Counted from the first letter of the stretch, positions 22,113 to 33,815 are shown. The stretch is DNA of 64,000 nt from Bettongia penicillata ogilbyi (GCA_023548195.1 JAJHZJ010000008.1:4984215-5048214); one strand, 5' to 3'. Numbers and translations are program-made. The notes: generated from the letters alone by a model not told the origin.

Positions 22113-22406
22113 ATTTAAGCCAAGGAATTGGTGACACATGCCTGTAATCTTGCTACTGAAGAGGCTGAGAGGTTGGTGGATTCCCTGAGAATTTAGGAGT
22201 TCTGAGCTGTAATTGGATATCCCTGCTCAATAAGGTACCAATGTGGTGATCTCTTTGGAGTAAGGTGCCACCAGTCTGATGGTAAAGATTGGAGATGGAA
22301 CAGGTCAAAGCTTCCTGCCAATCTGCTGTGGGTGGGGCTGGCCTGTGAGCAGCTGATGAACTTCTAGCCTGGGTGAAATAAGGAGACCCAGAATCAAAAA
22401 TTATAG
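22113..22406 (+). pseudogene. 7SL RNA (signal recognition particle RNA) retropseudogene, near full length
   Basis: About 290 bp colinear with mammalian 7SL RNA: GACACATGCCTGTAATC at the 5' domain, GAGGCTGAGAGG, GGAGTTCTGAGCTGTAAT, AATGTGGTGATCTC, a central S domain with GGAACAGGTCAAAGC, and the end AGCCTGGGTGAAATAAGGAG then A-rich. Many substitutions, so a dead copy. It abuts an L1 tail, consistent with L1-driven insertion. Confidence 0.85.
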
Positions 22407-22514
22407 ACAATCAATCGAACATCAGTTAAACAGAATTTTTAGAAACTGATAAAGTAGTTTCACCAAAATATTCTATTGTGGGTGGAAGACATTAGAAAAT
22501 CATTTTTTTTTCTC

Positions 22515-22640
22515 TTTGCTAGTTAATAAACATTTACTAAGTTCCTACTGTATGTTAGGTTACTGGGCTAAGCACCGAGGATATAACTTAAAAAACAAAA
22601 AGGATAATCCCTACCTTCAATATCAGAGCTTATAATCCAC
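22515..22640 (+). repeat. Dispersed CATTTATTAAG-family repeat
   Basis: TAATAAACATTTACTAAGTT, TACTGGGCTAAGCACCGAGG. Confidence 0.6.
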
Positions 22641-23234
22641 ACAAAAAAGCTGAACGGTGGCAGGAATGGTCATTGGTATTTATCAAAGAATTCTCAAATG
22701 AAAGCAGCCAGGTAAGAAATGAGGAGGTGGCAGGTGGGTTTCCCTCTTTACATGGAGAAGTTTCTAGCATCACCCTGCAGAGATGAGGTACAAGTAAGAA
22801 GTCTGATTGATTCTTGAAAGGTGATAAGAGGTAAGAAAATCAACATCTTGTCTGTACATCACTTACATTTCCCAGTATATCCTTTTACCTTCCCATCCAG
22901 AGAACCATGCTTTATAATAAAGAATAGGTAAAGAAAAAAAAAGTAGAGCAAAAAGAACCAAAACAGAGAAGAAAAAAAACCTGACACCTTGTGTAGTACT
23001 TCATGCCCATAGTCCCCCACCTCTGTAAGAAGGCAGGCAGTGGGCTGAAGGGATCCTTCTTCATGTCTTTTCTTTGGGGTCTAACTCAGTCACTGTAATT
23101 TCAAATTCAAACTGATTAGCTTCTGAAATGGTTAAGTTCTTTGGGTCACTATTTTGTCTGCCACCTTGTGGTCTTAAACGAAAATGCTCGACCTAATAAA
23201 CTTGTCCAGTCTGGATACTGGATGAATAAACCGA

Positions 23235-23345
23235 AAGGCATTCACTAAGTATTCACTTTGTGCAATGCATTGTGCTAAACACTAAGGACAAAAATAGAAA
23301 AAGTGCATTTTTTGCCTTAGAGTAGTTTACATTCTAATAGGTAAC
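23235..23345 (+). repeat. Dispersed CATTTATTAAG-family repeat, fragment
   Basis: AAGGCATTCACTAAGTATTC, GCATTGTGCTAAACACTAAG. Confidence 0.55.
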
Positions 23346-23707
23346 CAGCCTCTACCAGCTCACCAAGGATCAAATTTTCAGCGTAAAAGTAAATTTTCAT
23401 ATTCATTTTGGAAATCGGGAAACATTATAAATTTAGACTTGGTCTGTTGTTTTGTCGATTGTCTAGACTTAAGAATATTATAGGCAAATATTAGTAATGA
23501 TGATGAAAACTGTTATATGTGATACATGTGATACATGTGATACAAATAAACACTGTTTAGGTGACACATTTTTTAAAAATATAGAGAGAAGGGGTACTTT
23601 GTTCCAAGAAGTTGTTTAAAGATGAGCTGTTTCACTAGACTTAGAACTGAAAGGGATCAACTGTCTCATTTTAGAGATTGGGAAAATGAGGTGTAGAAGA
23701 GTTAAGG

Positions 23708-23912
23708 AGTAGGGGAAGCTGTAGCCTCAAGGCCACATGTGGCCCTCTAGATCCTCAAGGTGGTACTTTGACTAAATCCAAACTTCACAGAACAAAATTC
23801 CCATTAATGAAAGGATTTGCTCTGTAAAACTTGGACTCAGTTAAGAGGCCACACCCAAGGACCTAGAAGGCCACATAGGCCTTGAGGCCAAAGGTTCCCC
23901 ACCCTAGCAAAT
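23708..23912. repeat. Palindromic hAT-like MITE
   Basis: Left end GGGGAAGCTGTAGCCTCAAG followed by GCCACATGTGGCC. Right end GGCCACATAGGCCTTGAGGC followed by CAAAGGTTCCCCACC. The arms are inverted complements, so the RNA would fold into a long hairpin. Confidence 0.65.
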
Positions 23913-23947
23913 CACTGACTCAGTGATTTGCAGTCACACAGGTCGTA

Positions 23948-24172
23948 AGGGGCAGCAAGGTAACACAGTATAGAAAGTGCTAGGCTTGGAGTCAGGAAAA
24001 CCTGAGTTCAAATCTAGCTTTGTGACCCTGGGCAAGTCACTTAACCCTTTGCTTCAGTTTCCTTATCTGTCAAGTGAGCTGGAGAAGGAAATGGAAAACC
24101 ACTCCAGTATCTGTCAAGAAAACCCCAAATGGGGTCATGAAGAGTCAGACATAACAGAACAGCAATAAAACC
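23948..24172 (+). repeat. Marsupial tRNA-like SINE
   Basis: GGGGCAGCAAGGTAACACAG to AGAGTCAGACATAACAGAAC. Confidence 0.85.
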
Positions 24173-24214
24173 AACAGGGAAGTGCAGTTATCCTCATTTT
24201 GTAGCATACTTTTA

Positions 24215-24330
24215 AAATGTATTTTTTTCGGATTTTTTTTTTGGTCTATGTTTTACAACATGACTAATATGGAAATGTTTTGCATTGCTACACATGCATA
24301 ACCTATATCAAGTTTCATAGGCAGGCAGAG
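24215..24330 (+). mobile_element. L1 3' UTR fragment
   Basis: TTTACAACATGACTAATATG then GCATAACCTATATCAAGTTT. Confidence 0.6.
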
Positions 24331-25076
24331 GTTATGGGCAATTTGCCCAAATTAGTTCTTTCCTGCCCTATAATTATTGAATGTCCCTCAAGAAAATCAG
24401 AGGATCAGAGGAATAAGATGGGGGGAGGACTACCCAAGGGCTCACATTCATAGACGGAGAATTATGGAAGTTCAGGGGACAAAAGAAAACAGTGAATGAA
24501 ACATCAAAGTGACAAATGAGGAAGAAAAGTCTGAATAAAGAGGAGAGATAGACCAGGAGACTAGAGATAAGTCTAGGGACCACCACTGGTCATGATGCCA
24601 TTAAAGGTGATATACTGGAAGCAGAAGAAATCTAGATGGAGGGAGTCCTCTTCTAAAGATAGAATTTGCAAGAAAAAAAGCCCGCCCTAGGGAAAATACC
24701 CCCACCTGCATGCATTGCTCCAACTTTACTTTTGCGATTGTACAGTCAATATTCTATCATCTATGTTTAGATTCCCCAGACTTATTAGGTAGGTCTTCAG
24801 TCCTGATCATTCAGGCCCCACTGCTGCCTCCAGCACTTTGCTTTTCCAAGCACTGCACTACTCAGTCTTTTCTCCACCAGAGAAAAGGAGAGGAAAAATG
24901 AAACAAATTAGGGAATTGTTTTAGTCCATGAAATTTTAAGCAATTGCTTGGTAAAGTTGGGTATTTTAATTATCCCTGTTATCTTCTGACTCATTTTCTT
25001 CTCTTTCCTACCTTACTAAATTATTTATTTCCACAATCCATTCCATTGATCCATTTCATAAAATTTCCCTAAGAAA

Positions 25077-25303
25077 AGGAGTTCTTAACTTTTAGTGTGT
25101 GTCATAAGCCCCTTGAGCAGCCTGGCAAAGTCTATGGACCCTTCTCCGAATTATGGTTTGTTGCCTACACTTCTAATAGAAGGAAGGGCTAAATTTCATT
25201 TAGAAGTTATATAGTTTTTTTCATTCAAGTTCACGGATCCCCTGAAATCTTTCCAGAGACGCACTGGGGATCTATGAATCCCATGTTAAGAACTCCTTCT
25301 TAA
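25077..25303. repeat. hAT-like MITE with preserved terminal inverted repeats
   Basis: Begins AAGGAGTTCTTAAC and ends GTTAAGAACTCCTT, exact complements. The interior GTCTATGGACCCTTCTCCGA matches other copies in the window. Confidence 0.7.
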
Positions 25304-26444
25304 GAACCAGACTATCAACTATGAGTGCTGTTCCATATTGGACCACACTGTAGTCCTATAAAGAATGTGAGAGAAATAAATATACGACTCAAAAAAAGTA
25401 AGGGTCAGTCATAAAGAGCAACCAATAGCAGCCTGTGCCTATTTCCTCTAATGACCTCATCATGTAAGGGAATGGGAGGAAGGTCCTTAACATGCTGGGC
25501 AGAACAAGAGTACCAGGAGTACAGACAGACATGAGAGTGAGAGGGTGAAGTGTAGTTGCCATCTGCATCCCTGGAGGAAAATACCCATGTTGGAGAGTTT
25601 ATAGATCCATTTTCCAATGGCAGTATTCCATTCTCACTCCCATGCTCTGGGATACTTTTCTGGCTCTTGAGTTCCACACTCATGTACCACCTAACTGTCC
25701 CTTTCCTGCAGCCTCGCTTAGTCTGTCATTCCCACTTAATGCCTCTCAAATAGCCTTGAAATGATGATATTAATTCTTGCCTTAGGCTGTAGGGTACAAG
25801 GTAGGAGCAGAGAAGAGTTTAGAAAAGATTTAAAGCCAGAGGATCTGAGTTTGTTGTATATAATAATGAGCCTTATTTTCCTATGTGGGTTCAGAAATGA
25901 GCCAAATCAGTTGATAAAAGACAGCCAAAGATTGCATCTGGTTAATACATAAAAGGAAGACTTTGGTTGTGTGGATCTGTTTGGTATGGGATTCTCCAAC
26001 TCCATGGATTTTTTTTCATGGGAGGTTTAGACAGAGGAAAAACAAGGGCCTCATTACTCTCTGAAATGTCCTTGCTCCTGTGCAGTAAGGGTTAGATGAG
26101 AATTCCCTTCTGGCTCCGGAGTTCCTCCTGACCCTGGAATCCATGGTCAGAAGATAATTACCAACATTTCCCTTTCCTAATATGCATGGAAAAGAAGCAA
26201 TGCTACTAATTCTTGTGATTATTCTAGTATTAGCTCTTATTGCCCCAAAGTCATAGACTTGTCTTTGTATCCTCAGCAACTAGCATAGAGCTTGGCACAT
26301 GAGAAGGTGAATGCATGTTTTTGTTTATTTTTTTTCAAGTTCTATTTTTTTTCTTTCTAGATTTAATCACCAAAGAAGCATTCCTATATCTAAAGTAGAA
26401 CAAAAATAGGTTTGTACATGAAGCCCAATTTCTATTCTATATAA

Positions 26445-27015
26445 CTTGCTTTTCCTTTAAAGTACATGATGAATTCCAATTGGAGAATGACTGAACAATT
26501 TTTGGTATATAATTGTGATGGAATAGTATTGTGCTCTAAGAAATGATGAGCCAGATACTCTCAGAGAAACCTGGAAAGACTTACATGAACTGATACAAAG
26601 TGAAATGAGTAGAACCAGGAAAACGTTATACACAGTAACAGCAATGTTGTAAGATGAATCAGTTGTGAATGACTTATCTATTCTCAGCAATACAATCATC
26701 CAAGACAACTCTGAAGGACTTGGGATGAAAAATGATATCCATTCCCAGAGAAAGAATTGATGGAGTTTGAATGCACATAAAGTATATTTTTTAACTTTAT
26801 TTTTCTTAGTTTTTCTTTTTTTCTTTTACAACAAGACTAACATGGAAATGTTTTGCATGACCACACATGTGTAACCTGTAACAGATTGTTTGCCTTCTCA
26901 ATGAGGGGTGTGGGGAGGGAATAAGGGAGAGAATTTGGAACTAAAAATTTTTAAAACAAATGTTGAAAATTGCTTTTCCATGTAACTGGGGAAAATAAAA
27001 TAGTAAATAAATTTT
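26445..27015 (+). mobile_element. L1 3' end
   Basis: GAATGACTGAACAATTTTTG, AGTGAAATGAGTAGAACCAG, then AACATGGAAATGTTTTGCAT and an A-rich tail. Confidence 0.8.
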
Positions 27016-27114
27016 AAAAAATTTTAACTATATGGTAAATTTAACATGAAATTTTCTCAGCTTTCTTGTTCATCTGTTTCTTTCTGGCCTTACTTTGTTT
27101 TCTTCTGTGCATTT

Positions 27115-27900
27115 AAAAATATCTTTTATTTTTTGGGAGGAGCTGTATTGCCAAACTTTCTCATCCTGCCAACTCCTCTAATCATTATGGTATTTCTATG
27201 TTAATATTCCATTTTATTCATATAACACAACTTAATTCAGTTCAATTGATGAGCATCTCCATATTTCTAGTTCTTTGCAATGTAACAAAAAGGACTGGTG
27301 TAAATGTTCTTGCACATATGGGTAGTTTTCCTTTCTTTGATATCTTTAGGGTATAGGTATATGAAAGGTATCTGTAAGGATCAGAGGGAACATGAAGTCT
27401 AGTGGCTTTGGGGGCACAGTTCCAAATTGCTTTGCAGAATGGCTGGACCTATTCACATTTCCACCAGCAATGCATTATCATTGTTCATGCTTCCTCAGAG
27501 TCTCTATGCAAATGTCATTTTCTCTTTTAGTCATCTTTGCCAATCCAATGGCATTAGGGAGAACCTCAGATTTGTTTTAATTGACATTTCTCTAATTATG
27601 AGTATATTCTACACTCATAACATATATACTCTATATTCTCTAATTATGAGTAATTTGGATCTTTTTCATATTCATGTAGTTGCTGATAACTTGGATTTCT
27701 TTCTTTTTAATTCTCTACATATTTGACCATTTTGTCTATTGGGAATAGCTCTTATTCTTATTTATTTGAATCAGTTCCTAAGTAGCTGGGATAACAGACC
27801 TTTATTAGAGAAATATACTGCAAAGATTTTTTTCCAGTTAACTATTCCCCTTCTAATTTTCACTTTATAGGTTTTGTTTGTGCAAATTTTTTTTTTAATT
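27115..27900 (-). mobile_element. L1 3' end, inverted, next to the previous one
   Basis: Reverse text GGGGCACAGTTCCAAATTGC and CAATGGCATTAGGGAGAACC parallels the copy at 4811-5790. Tail to tail with the L1 at 26445. Confidence 0.7.
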
Positions 27901-28439
27901 TTATGTAATCAAAACTGTCCATTTTATCTTCTGTAGAAATAAATGTTTTTTGATTGATGATCAACTCTTTCCTTTCTTGACTTGGATGGAGCTGCAGAGA
28001 AGCCTTTGGACAGAGTAGGGTTTCTCCCCAAAATACAGGTTTCTTTTTTGAGAAAAGGCTAAGACTGGGGGAGATGGAAGGTGATGCAGGCAATAAGTAC
28101 ATTAAGGCAGAAGGGAATATCAATCTCTATTTGCATACTTCCCAATGTGTGATCAAACTAGTTTCAAATATATAATGTTCACGTCAGATCCTATCAAATT
28201 TAAATTCAGTTGCACAAAATTTACTCCAGTTGTACACCACGCAAAGGCAGAAAAATCATAAGCTAATCTTCCCTACAAGCAAACTTCAACAAAGAATTTT
28301 GCTAATTTGTTCATCAGAATTTTTTCACTTACACCTTACACTTTCTCATGCTTGAAAAAAAGTACTTATTGAAAAAATAGGGATAGTGGAGTTCACTGGT
28401 GTAATGAATGTCCAGGTGAAGAAACTCCCTTTACGTAGA

Positions 28440-28595
28440 TCCGTACCTTTTTTGCAACTTACAGTCTGAGAAAGTTGAGCACCAAGAGGATAAGTGAATT
28501 GCCTGGGGTCACATGGTCATTATGCGTCAGAACTTGAATCTAGTTTTTCCTGGCATTGAGACAAGTTCATTACCCACTAAGCTACCCATTGTTTG
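28440..28595 (-). repeat. Old SINE, inverted
   Basis: AAGTGAATTGCCTGGGGTCA and CACTAAGCTACCCATTG. Confidence 0.65.
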
Positions 28596-28634
28596 AAATC
28601 AAGTATGGAAGAATGCAAATTTAATAGCATCAAC

Positions 28635-28805
28635 AGAGGAAGCCAGGTGGCTCCATAGTGCACAGAGTGCTGGACTTGGAGTACTGATCTGAAATTCAGC
28701 CTCTAACCCTTACTGTGTCACCCTGGGCAAGTTAATCAATCGGTAAACACTTACATTCCTCTATAAAATGAGAGGCTTAGATTCGATGGGTTCTAAGATA
28801 CTTTT
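28635..28805 (+). repeat. Old SINE with a small internal insertion
   Basis: AAGCCAGGTGGCTCCATAGT and CACCCTGGGCAAGTTAATC, then AATCGGTAAACACTTACA is inserted before CTATAAAATGAGAGGC. Confidence 0.6.
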
Positions 28806-29039
28806 CAGCCTTAACTTTTTAACAAATTAAAAAAATTTCAATTAAGCAAACATTTTAAATGCTTCACTATCTTCCTTCCTAACCTGGGCAAATAAAGAAA
28901 CAAACCCACAAGAAATAAAGCTCCCAATACTTAGGTTTGTAGTCCTGCAAAATAAATTTCCTTAGCCGTCCAAAAATGCAAGAGATACACGGAGTGATCC
29001 TCTTGAATCTTTTAGACTTGTGTTTAATCACTGTGTTGC

Positions 29040-29545
29040 GCTCTCAAGTCTTTCAAAGTTGTTTCTCTCTGAAATGTTATCACTGTATAAATTGTTCTTC
29101 TGGCTGTGCTTACATTTTTCTTGTTTTTTAATCATGTCTCACTCCCATTTGGGGTTTTCTTGGCAAAGAAACTGGAGTTTTCCTGCCATTTCCTTCTCCA
29201 GCTCATTTTACAGATGAGGAAACTGAGGCATATAAGGTTAAGTGACTTGCTCAGGGTCACACAGCTATTAAGTGCCTGAGGCCAGATTTGAACTCATGAA
29301 GATGAGTCTTCCTGACTCCAGACCTGGCATTCTACCAGTTCATAAAGGTGTTCCTAGCTTTCCCTGAAACAGTTCTTTCATTATTCCTTATGGCACTATA
29401 GTAGTCTATTACACATATCCTGCAATTTGTTTAGCCATTCCCTAATAGGTGGACACCCTCTTAGCTTTCAATTTTGGCTATCATGAAAAGAGTCACTCTA
29501 AATGTTTTATACACATTGAGGCTTTCCTCCTTTCTTTGTTGCTAA
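29040..29545 (-). mobile_element. L1 3' end, inverted, interrupted by a SINE
   Basis: Pieces at 29040-29124 and 29341-29545 (TTCCTTATGGCACTATAGTA, TTGTTTAGCCATTCCCTAAT) flank a SINE. Confidence 0.55.
29125..29340 (-). repeat. Marsupial tRNA-like SINE, inverted
   Basis: CACTCCCATTTGGGGTTTTC, TTTACAGATGAGGAAACTGA and AGTGCCTGAGGCCAGATTTG. Confidence 0.85.
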
Positions 29546-29564
29546 TGCCCTACGATTTCTTTAG

Positions 29565-29822
29565 AGCAGCTAGGTTACAGAGTGGATAGAGTACTCAGCC
29601 TTGGAGCCAGGAAGACTCATCTTCCCGAGTTCAAATCTGACTTCAGACATTTAATTGACATATGACCCTGGGCAAGTCATTTAACACCGTTTGCCTCAAT
29701 TTTCTCATCTGTAAAATGAGCTGCACAAGGAAATGGCAAATCACTCCAGTGTCTTTGCCAAGAAAACCCCACATGAGGTCAAGAAAAGTTGGACATAACC
29801 AAAACAAACGAACAACAATAAT
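29565..29822 (+). repeat. Marsupial tRNA-like SINE
   Basis: GAGCAGCTAGGTTACAGAGT to AACGAACAACAATAA. Confidence 0.85.
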
Positions 29823-29854
29823 TCCTTTAACAGTGGACAATGTCCTTCATCTTA

Positions 29855-30050
29855 CAGGAGGGGTTCTTGAAGCTTTTATGTGTTGCAGACTTCTTTGATA
29901 GTTACATGAAACATACAGACCTTTTCTCTGAATGATGTTATAAAATGCATAAAATAAAATACATAGGATTACAAAGATCACCAAACATACTGAAATACAA
30001 ATAATGAAAACTTAAAAAAAAGTTCACAGACGTAAGTTAAGAACTGGTGT
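29855..30050. repeat. hAT-like DNA element
   Basis: CAGGAGGGGTTCTTGAAGC at one end, AAGTTAAGAACTGGTG at the other, with AAATGCATAAAATAAAATAC inside. Confidence 0.55.
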
Positions 30051-30954
30051 TCATGTAACAAACATGGGAACCAAGAGTCATTCACACAAAAATCGCTGAA
30101 ATGAATATGAATGGTGGCTAGCACAAAAGGAAAAGATCTGAGCCCAGAAGCAGTTAGAGAATAGGATGACTTGGTATCTAAGTATTTTAGGATAGAAGGA
30201 AAAACACAGAAAGGGAAGCTGTGGACAGTCTGTAATCCTCAGAGCTGGCTTCTGTTCTACCCAGAATTCAAACTAAAGAACAAAGGTTTCATGGGAAGGT
30301 ATTTCTTTCCTCTACACTAATTGCTCAGCAGCACAGCAGTGGGAACATGGCTACTGAGATGTACCACACGTCCCTGCCCAGTTCTTTGTGATTTACGAAG
30401 TTTTAAGAACAACTCCTTCATCACAGGAAAGCCTTGTCCCCCATGGAATTGTTAATGAGAGTGTCACTGTTCAACAAAAGTAAACATTCAACGAGGCCAT
30501 AAATAAGTAACAGGAATAGGAGGAAAGGCTACAAGGGAGGAACCAGGAGCAGACAAACATAATCCAAAGCATAAAAATGAGGAGTAACTGAAAGGAAGGG
30601 AAGGGGAGAAGAAAGTGAGTTATTACCACTTGATAGCCCACAAGAGACCAAAGACATGCTCTGGCAACCAATCCTAACAAAACACCACCTTGGGAAAAAC
30701 ACCATTATAATAAAACATTTGGCATTTTTCAGAATGGTTTGCTATTTTTTTTCAACAGATGTTAGTTCTTTGCCGATGATATTTTAACCAGATGTTAAGG
30801 TCAATTATTCTAAGTTTCATAAAGTGTTAATGGTCAATGAGAATTGAAAAATTATAGCGGGTATATAACTGACTGAAGTAGAGTGGGGAAGGCTTCTCTT
30901 GTTGCATCTCTTTAGATCAACTAAGTCAAAACAAAGAGAGACTTCACTCACATG

Positions 30955-32529
30955 AAATGCAGAAATATTTATTTTGGTTTCCTTCGTTATTTTTTGGAAA
31001 TTCTGTTTTGGTTTATAAAACATAGAAATAGCCAACAATGAAAGCAAACATCCAAAACTCCAATGTGACAAATTACCGACTTAGATATTTGTGCAATCAA
31101 GAGCACACATTATGAAGTTAGGCTACCAAATAGTGTTATTACAATGACATCTCTTTAGTGCAAACCTTGTTGTGCTTGAATATTACATATAACCCCATGT
31201 ATCCAAAAAACAGAATCATTTTAAATGACAACTTAATTCATTCAAATATGGCCAAGATCTGTAATAACTGAAATGTTGCCAATTCCCCCAATTAGACTAA
31301 AAGCCCCTCAGAAGTTACTCCTAGGAAAAATTGTCTTTAACCCCCAGATTTACACATCCCCCTATTAATTAGTATTTGTCCTGATTTGTTGAATACATTT
31401 TGTAGAAATCATGAGTAGACTTCTGAGATGGGCCCATCCCTGTCACTTAATACCCTCCGTTTCAACAAAAAATTATTCAATTATATCCGCTCCCTCTATT
31501 CTTTGAAGTGATATGTTTGGTACGAGACAATTTATTTTGGGAAACAAATGAAGCATTAATCATGGCATGATATTCTGATATGAAAACTACATTAAAAACC
31601 CATTGACCATTATACAGAAAGAGTGGCTAGTGCAGTGTAGAGATAAGGTGTACGGTTTTCAGGTCATCACAGCTGAACTTGGTGGATCCTGCTTAGATGG
31701 TGTATATATCCTTGAAATTCTTGTCTTCATGGCCGAGTCTAAGGCAGATTTGTTAGTGGAGGGAGGGATGGAAAGGAGAGAGATCTGGAAAGCACTCTTT
31801 TGGTAGCATTCTGCTTTGTATTAGAGTCCACACTCTGTAGGACGTTCATATGTGAACCCAAATCTGCTCAGTTGTATTTATCCTGATTTACAGTGAACTT
31901 TAAGGTTACAACATAAAGTTCAGGCATTTCTTTCTTTTCTGAGTTGGGGTGATCTTGGGGGTAGGTGAGAAAGCTTCACAACCTTCATTCAAAGAAAGGT
32001 GAGAAAAGGGAACTTAAATAATATTTGGATGAATTATGGTATACCCCACTCCTGTGTGTGTGTTTGTCATTTTTAAAAGAACACTTTTCCTCCAGTGTAC
32101 CATGTACCCTTTGGAGTAGACAACTGCAGAGAATGTATCAAACACCTGACCTCTCAGAAACAGGGAAGCCCTAGTTTCTTGGTGGGGATCAGGACAGAAG
32201 AGTCAACACCCACCTTTTGGGCTGAGGAAGTCCCAAATAACTCATCAGGTATGCAGTTGTCCTTTACAATTTAAGGCTCATTTTGGAAATTGTATATCAC
32301 CACAAAATGGTCAGCAACACAAGGTGACAGTAAGGCAGTGTTCTGTTTTCCTTCAAAATTCCTATGGCAAAAACCCCTTCCAAATAAGCCTCCTTCCCTA
32401 TGTTTCCTGCAGTCAAAATTACCAATATGAAGGCCCAACAGTAGAAGTAGATCTTTTGGAGGTGTTGCGGTTTTTGTTTTGTCCAAGCTATCTTCCTCAA
32501 GATTAAATCTTAATGGTTGGGAATAGAGT
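30955..32529 (-). other. ACSL1: Probable ACSL1 3' UTR
   Basis: Follows the TGA at 32530 and contains no recognisable SINE or LINE, unlike the flanks. Candidate AATAAA signals on the minus strand are at 31531-31536 and 30968-30973. The distal one gives a 3' UTR of about 1.56 kb, close to the usual ACSL1 length. The end point is inferred. Confidence 0.45.
30968..30973 (-). terminator. Candidate ACSL1 polyadenylation signal AATAAA
   Basis: Canonical hexamer on the gene strand about 1.56 kb after the stop. A second hexamer at 31531-31536 could give a shorter form. This is motif evidence only. Confidence 0.35.
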
Positions 32530-32646
32530 TCAATCAATCTGTGGCCTGAAATATTTCCGGAGCTCTGGTCTCTTTGTCTTGAGTGTGGGAGTCAGAAGAC
32601 CATTCTCCACCGTAAATAATTCCAAGTGAAGAGCAATGGCTTTGAC
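32530..32646 (-). CDS. ACSL1: ACSL1 terminal coding exon with an early stop
   Basis: 38 codons and a TGA stop, [20 protein letters not shown] to [13 protein letters not shown]. Human ACSL1 continues after this point with eight more residues (DLYSTIKV). Here a TGA follows the Asp. Downstream bases still spell GAACTCTATTCC (ELYS in another frame), then ACC ATT AAG ATT TAA (TIKI-stop) back in the original frame, which points to small insertions after an intact ancestral tail. The acceptor is TTTCCAG. Confidence 0.95.
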   Translation of the reverse strand, partial: VKAIALHLELFTVENGLLTPTLKTKRPELRKYFRPQID

Positions 32647-32819
32647 CTGGAAATAAGAAATAACAAAGGCAATGAGGGAGAAATGAAAGCTACTTGCCCA
32701 ATACAGAGCAAACAACAAGTCACTTAACACTGAAGTGGTTTAACTAGCCACTGTGCTACCAGGATCAATGGGTAACCCACTCTTCTCTCTTCAGGGAGTG
32801 CTAGACTTGGTTCTCTTAG

Positions 32820-33110
32820 ACCAGGAGTGCTTCACTTGAGATCCATTAACTTGCATTTTTAATATTTTTGATCATTATACCTCAATGCCAGATCTTAGTG
32901 AGTGTAAAGCTATCAAATAATGGACCCTTTATTAAGGAGCTTTAAATCACACCAACACTTTTGGGAAGCCCTGGACAACAGGTTTCCTTTCCTAATTCCA
33001 TGTATTTTATTCTCTGCATTTGAAAATAGGACTCTGAGAAGGGGTCTACAGGCTTCACCACCACCAAAGGGGTGTGGAACACCAAAAAAGGTTAAGAATT
33101 TCTGTCTTAG
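32820..33110. repeat. Decayed hAT-like DNA element
   Basis: CCAGGAGTGCTTCACTTGAG ... GGACTCTGAGAAGGGGTCTA ... AAAAAAGGTTAAGAATTTC. In the last ACSL1 intron. Confidence 0.5.
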
Positions 33111-33314
33111 ATGAAGGGTAGTAACTAATCTTTTGGGGGGGGTCCAAAAGTTTCTGTAATGTTACAGAGTAATTAGTTCACAGCTACTTGTTATTAATTT
33201 AAATCAATAAAGACTTCATGACGAAATCCAGTCTTAAGTAATACCATTTGGAGCAAAACTTCCTAAGGCAAGAAACTGGTCGTGCAGAGCCACAAACCTT
33301 TATTCCAGCCTCAC

Positions 33315-33386
33315 CTGCTCAAAAGTCTTCAGACCAGCCTCTTTCCCAAGTCTCACCATGTCTTCTAGGATGGCTTTTTTAACATC
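33315..33386 (-). CDS. ACSL1: ACSL1 coding exon (DVKKAILEDMVRLGKEAGLK)
   Basis: 24 codons, DVKKAILEDMVRLGKEAGLK then TFEQ. The acceptor is TTCATAG and the donor is CAG/gtgagg. It belongs to the C-terminal mobile domain. Confidence 0.97.
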
Positions 33387-33472
33387 CTATGAAGGCAACA
33401 AAAGAAAGACTACATTAAAAATATTTTTGTTGATATCACTCATCTTGATCTTGCCCTAGATTTCCCCATTTC

Positions 33473-33700
33473 CCTAGCTGGCATAGTGGATAGAGTGGTG
33501 GGCCTAAAGTCAGAGATCTGAGTTCAAATCCAGCCTTAGACACTTACTGGGTGACCCTGGACAAGTCACCTAACTTCAGTTTCCTCAACTGTAAAATGCA
33601 TCTACCTGGAAGGGATGTTGTGAGGATCAAAAGAGAAAACATTTTGTAAAGTGACCAGTGCCTGGCGCATAGTAGGTGTTTAATAAATGATTATTTCCTT
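33473..33700 (+). repeat. SINE with MIR-like half
   Basis: AGCTGGCATAGTGGATAGAG, TGTGAGGATCAAAAGAGAAA, GCATAGTAGGTGTTTAATAA. Confidence 0.8.
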
Positions 33701-33746
33701 CCCTTTTTCCCTTCCCCCTCCCAGAGAGCAATCCCTTATAACAATT

Positions 33747-33815
33747 ACATATGTAATATATATATACTAATATATTATATATAATATAGCTATATATATA
33801 TATATATATATATTA
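33747..33815. repeat. (TA)n microsatellite
   Basis: Alternating TA with short breaks, in an ACSL1 intron. Confidence 0.9.

Larger units (their letters stand above)
10346..30954. other. Intergenic interval between the CpG island and the ACSL1 3' end
   Basis: About 20 kb without a recognisable host coding exon. It holds a retroviral graveyard (11.2-14.1 and 16.0-16.7 kb), a solo LTR (17.9-18.7 kb), a 7SL pseudogene (22.1 kb), L1 ends, SINEs and hAT-like elements, listed separately. Unlisted stretches (for example 14150-14700, 21110-21970, 22640-23230, 30060-30950) show nothing I can assign. Confidence 0.5.

Noticed and set aside
32500..32532. TGA as a selenocysteine or programmed readthrough codon in ACSL1
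   Set aside because: The next bases are ACT, not the CTA readthrough context. No selenoprotein is known in this family, and the downstream ancestral tail is better explained by small insertions.
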